Assembly: GCF_009796825.1 (NCBI RefSeq)
Contig: NZ_CP047030.1
Span: forward strand, 4,524,501-4,588,500
From: Algibacter sp. L3A6
Lineage (GTDB): Bacteria > Bacteroidota > Bacteroidia > Flavobacteriales > Flavobacteriaceae
DNA length: 64,000 bases
Reading direction: 5' to 3'
Shown here in pieces: positions 62,540 to 64,000 of the stretch; the first letter of the stretch is position 1; every line of letters begins with the position of its first letter. Made by a program: the position numbers and the translations under genes. Under the pieces are notes generated by a model. It worked only from the letters and a program-made list of their open reading frames with translations, searched no databases and was not told where the DNA came from.

Positions 62540-64000
62540 TTAGCCTTTTAACCAAGCTTCGCGTAATGTTTTTTGAGCTTCGGTAACATCTTTCTTTTCG
62601 AAGATACCGTTACCCATAGTGTACGATTTTGTGGTTTTGGTATTGATTTCAATATCTTTTCCATCGCGGTTTAGAGTTACGTTTATATCGGTTCCTGGAG
62701 TCCAAGCAAACATTTTTTGTAACAAATCGTTTGCGTTTTGCATTGTAAATGGCTCGCCAGATACAGCTTTTAAAACATCGTTTGGTTGCACACCTTGCTC
62801 GTTCCAGAAGCTGTTTTTAGATACTTCTTCCGTAAAGAAAACTTCTCCTTTTTCTGGATTTGCTCCAAATAATAAAGTTCCTGCATTGTGTACATAGCTT
62901 GTTTCTACTTTTCCTTCGGTAATTTCTAAACCTACTTTGCTTAAAAATTGGTTGTAATTAATTGGAATATCGCCAATAACATGGTTGTCGAAAAAGTCGC
63001 GTAGCGATGGGTATGTCATGGCTACAATTTCGTCGATAAGTTTATCATCTTCAAACGGTTTGTTTTTTCCGTATTTATTAGATAGTTCTTTCATTAAAGA
63101 TAAAATACCACGTTGACCGTTACTTTCTTCGCGTAACATAATATCTATGCACATACCTATTAGTGCTCCTTTTTGGTACACGTTTGTATATTGATCTTTG
63201 TAAGGTGCTTTTAGTACATTTTCGCTCATTATGGTAAAGCTCATAGCATCGTTCATGTTTTGAGACGCTTGTACTTTTTCCATGATTTTGTTAAAAAACT
63301 CATCTTCTGAAACTAGATCTTCACTTACCTGAAAAAGTGTTGCAAAATACTCGGTTACACCTTCGTACATCCATAAATGCTTAGAGAATGTTGGGTTGTT
63401 GTAATCGAAATAATGAACATCTTCTGAATGTACACTTAATGGCGTTACAATATGAAAAAACTCGTGAGATACTACATCTGTCATGCTGCTAGCTATTGTA
63501 GCCTCGTCCATATCTTCTGGTAAAACTACAACTGTAGATGTGTGGTGCTCTAATGCGCCAAAACCTTTTGGAGACTCTTCTGTCCCTTCAGATAAATACA
63601 GGTAAATATCGTATCGAGGTGTTGAGTTAATATCGCCTAAAAACACTTTTTGAGCTTGCATCATTTTAAAAACAACATCTTTTAACGACGCAGCAGAATG
63701 TACATTGTTTGGCGAGTAAACGCTTAATACAATTTTAATATCACCAACCATAAACTCTTCTACATCGAGTTTACCATACATCATTGGGTTATCGGTAATA
63801 TCGAAATAACGGGTTGCGAAATAACTTGTAGTTACACTTTTACCGTCTTCACTAGTTTTAGAATTTACAGTTAGTAATGCTGATGTACGAGCAAAATCGG
63901 CAGAACCTGTTACGTCTAATTTATATTGGTTGTTTTTTAAAATATCGAAATACCCAATAAAACCATGTAAGTTAAGCACATAGTTTTCCGGCTCTATATT
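62540..64000 (-). CDS. M61-family (glycyl aminopeptidase-like) peptidase, 5' end missing
   Basis: About 487 codons visible; the frame is open to the window edge, so the start lies beyond 64000. The zinc motif is SHEFFHIVTP (HExxH) with the third ligand in YEGVTEYFATL, typical of M61; a PDZ domain (about the last 130 residues, NDVLKAVSGEP) ends the protein. M61 peptidases remove N-terminal Gly or Ala. Followed by a terminator and copy C of the repeat. Confidence 0.9.
   Translation of the reverse strand, partial: NIEPENYVLNLHGFIGYFDILKNNQYKLDVTGSADFARTSALLTVNSKTSEDGKSVTTSYFATRYFDITDNPMMYGKLDVEEFMVGDIKIVLSVYSPNNVHSAASLKDVVFKMMQAQKVFLGDINSTPRYDIYLYLSEGTEESPKGFGALEHHTSTVVVLPEDMDEATIASSMTDVVSHEFFHIVTPLSVHSEDVHYFDYNNPTFSKHLWMYEGVTEYFATLFQVSEDLVSEDEFFNKIMEKVQASQNMNDAMSFTIMSENVLKAPYKDQYTNVYQKGALIGMCIDIMLREESNGQRGILSLMKELSNKYGKNKPFEDDKLIDEIVAMTYPSLRDFFDNHVIGDIPINYNQFLSKVGLEITEGKVETSYVHNAGTLLFGANPEKGEVFFTEEVSKNSFWNEQGVQPNDVLKAVSGEPFTMQNANDLLQKMFAWTPGTDINVTLNRDGKDIEINTKTTKSYTMGNGIFEKKDVTEAQKTLREAWLKG

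Noticed and set aside
1..64000. tRNA, rRNA, CRISPR arrays, transposases, integrases, toxin-antitoxin pairs
   Set aside because: Looked for and not seen; short repeats found are the three dispersed elements and the attC-like palindromes only.

Overview
The window looks like chromosome of a flavobacterium (Bacteroidota, Flavobacteriaceae). The DNA is AT-rich. Several promoters carry the Bacteroidota -7 box (TAnnTTTG) about 25 bp before the start codon. Many genes are of types typical of this group: a fused CcsB-CcsA haem ligase, two-domain universal stress proteins, DUF2911, group III truncated globin, PIG-L deacetylase beside a sodium symporter, and many lipoproteins. A GH43, a sulfatase, a GH88 and a full L-rhamnose pathway suggest, by inference, a seaweed-polysaccharide degrader.

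Layout. 1-5.6 kb: the tail of a HEAT-repeat protein, then a beta-lactamase-fold hydrolase and an exported dikinase-like protein. 5.8-15.8 kb (minus strand): B12-dependent ribonucleotide reductase, an octahaem cytochrome with TPRs, a GH43, a two-component pair and a universal stress protein. 16.4-20.1 kb (plus): a second stress protein, then rhodanese, metal-binding protein, cytochrome, thioredoxin and methyltransferase. The cytochrome gene has an in-frame TGA exactly where the first Cys of a haem motif should be. 20.2-30.5 kb (minus): NAD salvage (pncA, pncB), a membrane hydrolase, a sulfatase, DUF2911, CcsBA and a globin. 30.8-40.9 kb (plus): DUF2520/KdsC/UbiA/Maf, MscS and CorA, then PIG-L, a 36-residue membrane peptide, a symporter and an oxidoreductase. 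41.0-43.8 kb: an accessory island of orphan genes separated by large imperfect palindromes that behave like integron attC sites. 44.6-51.0 kb: an L-rhamnose operon. 51.1-64 kb: GH88, a CAP protein, pdxH, rnz, pyrB, pyrR, small envelope proteins and a partial M61 peptidase.

Regulation. Three promoters (nrdJ and both divergent stress-protein genes) share a TGAT-N4-ATCA type palindrome exactly 23 bp from a TACATTTA-like -7 box. A fourth (the rhodanese operon) has a different palindrome at the same offset. This points to CRP/FNR-family control of an oxygen/redox regulon. A related site between the stress genes may drive a small RNA.

Repeats. Three intergenic elements share conserved ends (GCG..AGGGAT and GCCCGACCC..CGC) and look like one dispersed repeat family. 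No tRNA, rRNA, CRISPR array, transposase or integrase was seen.
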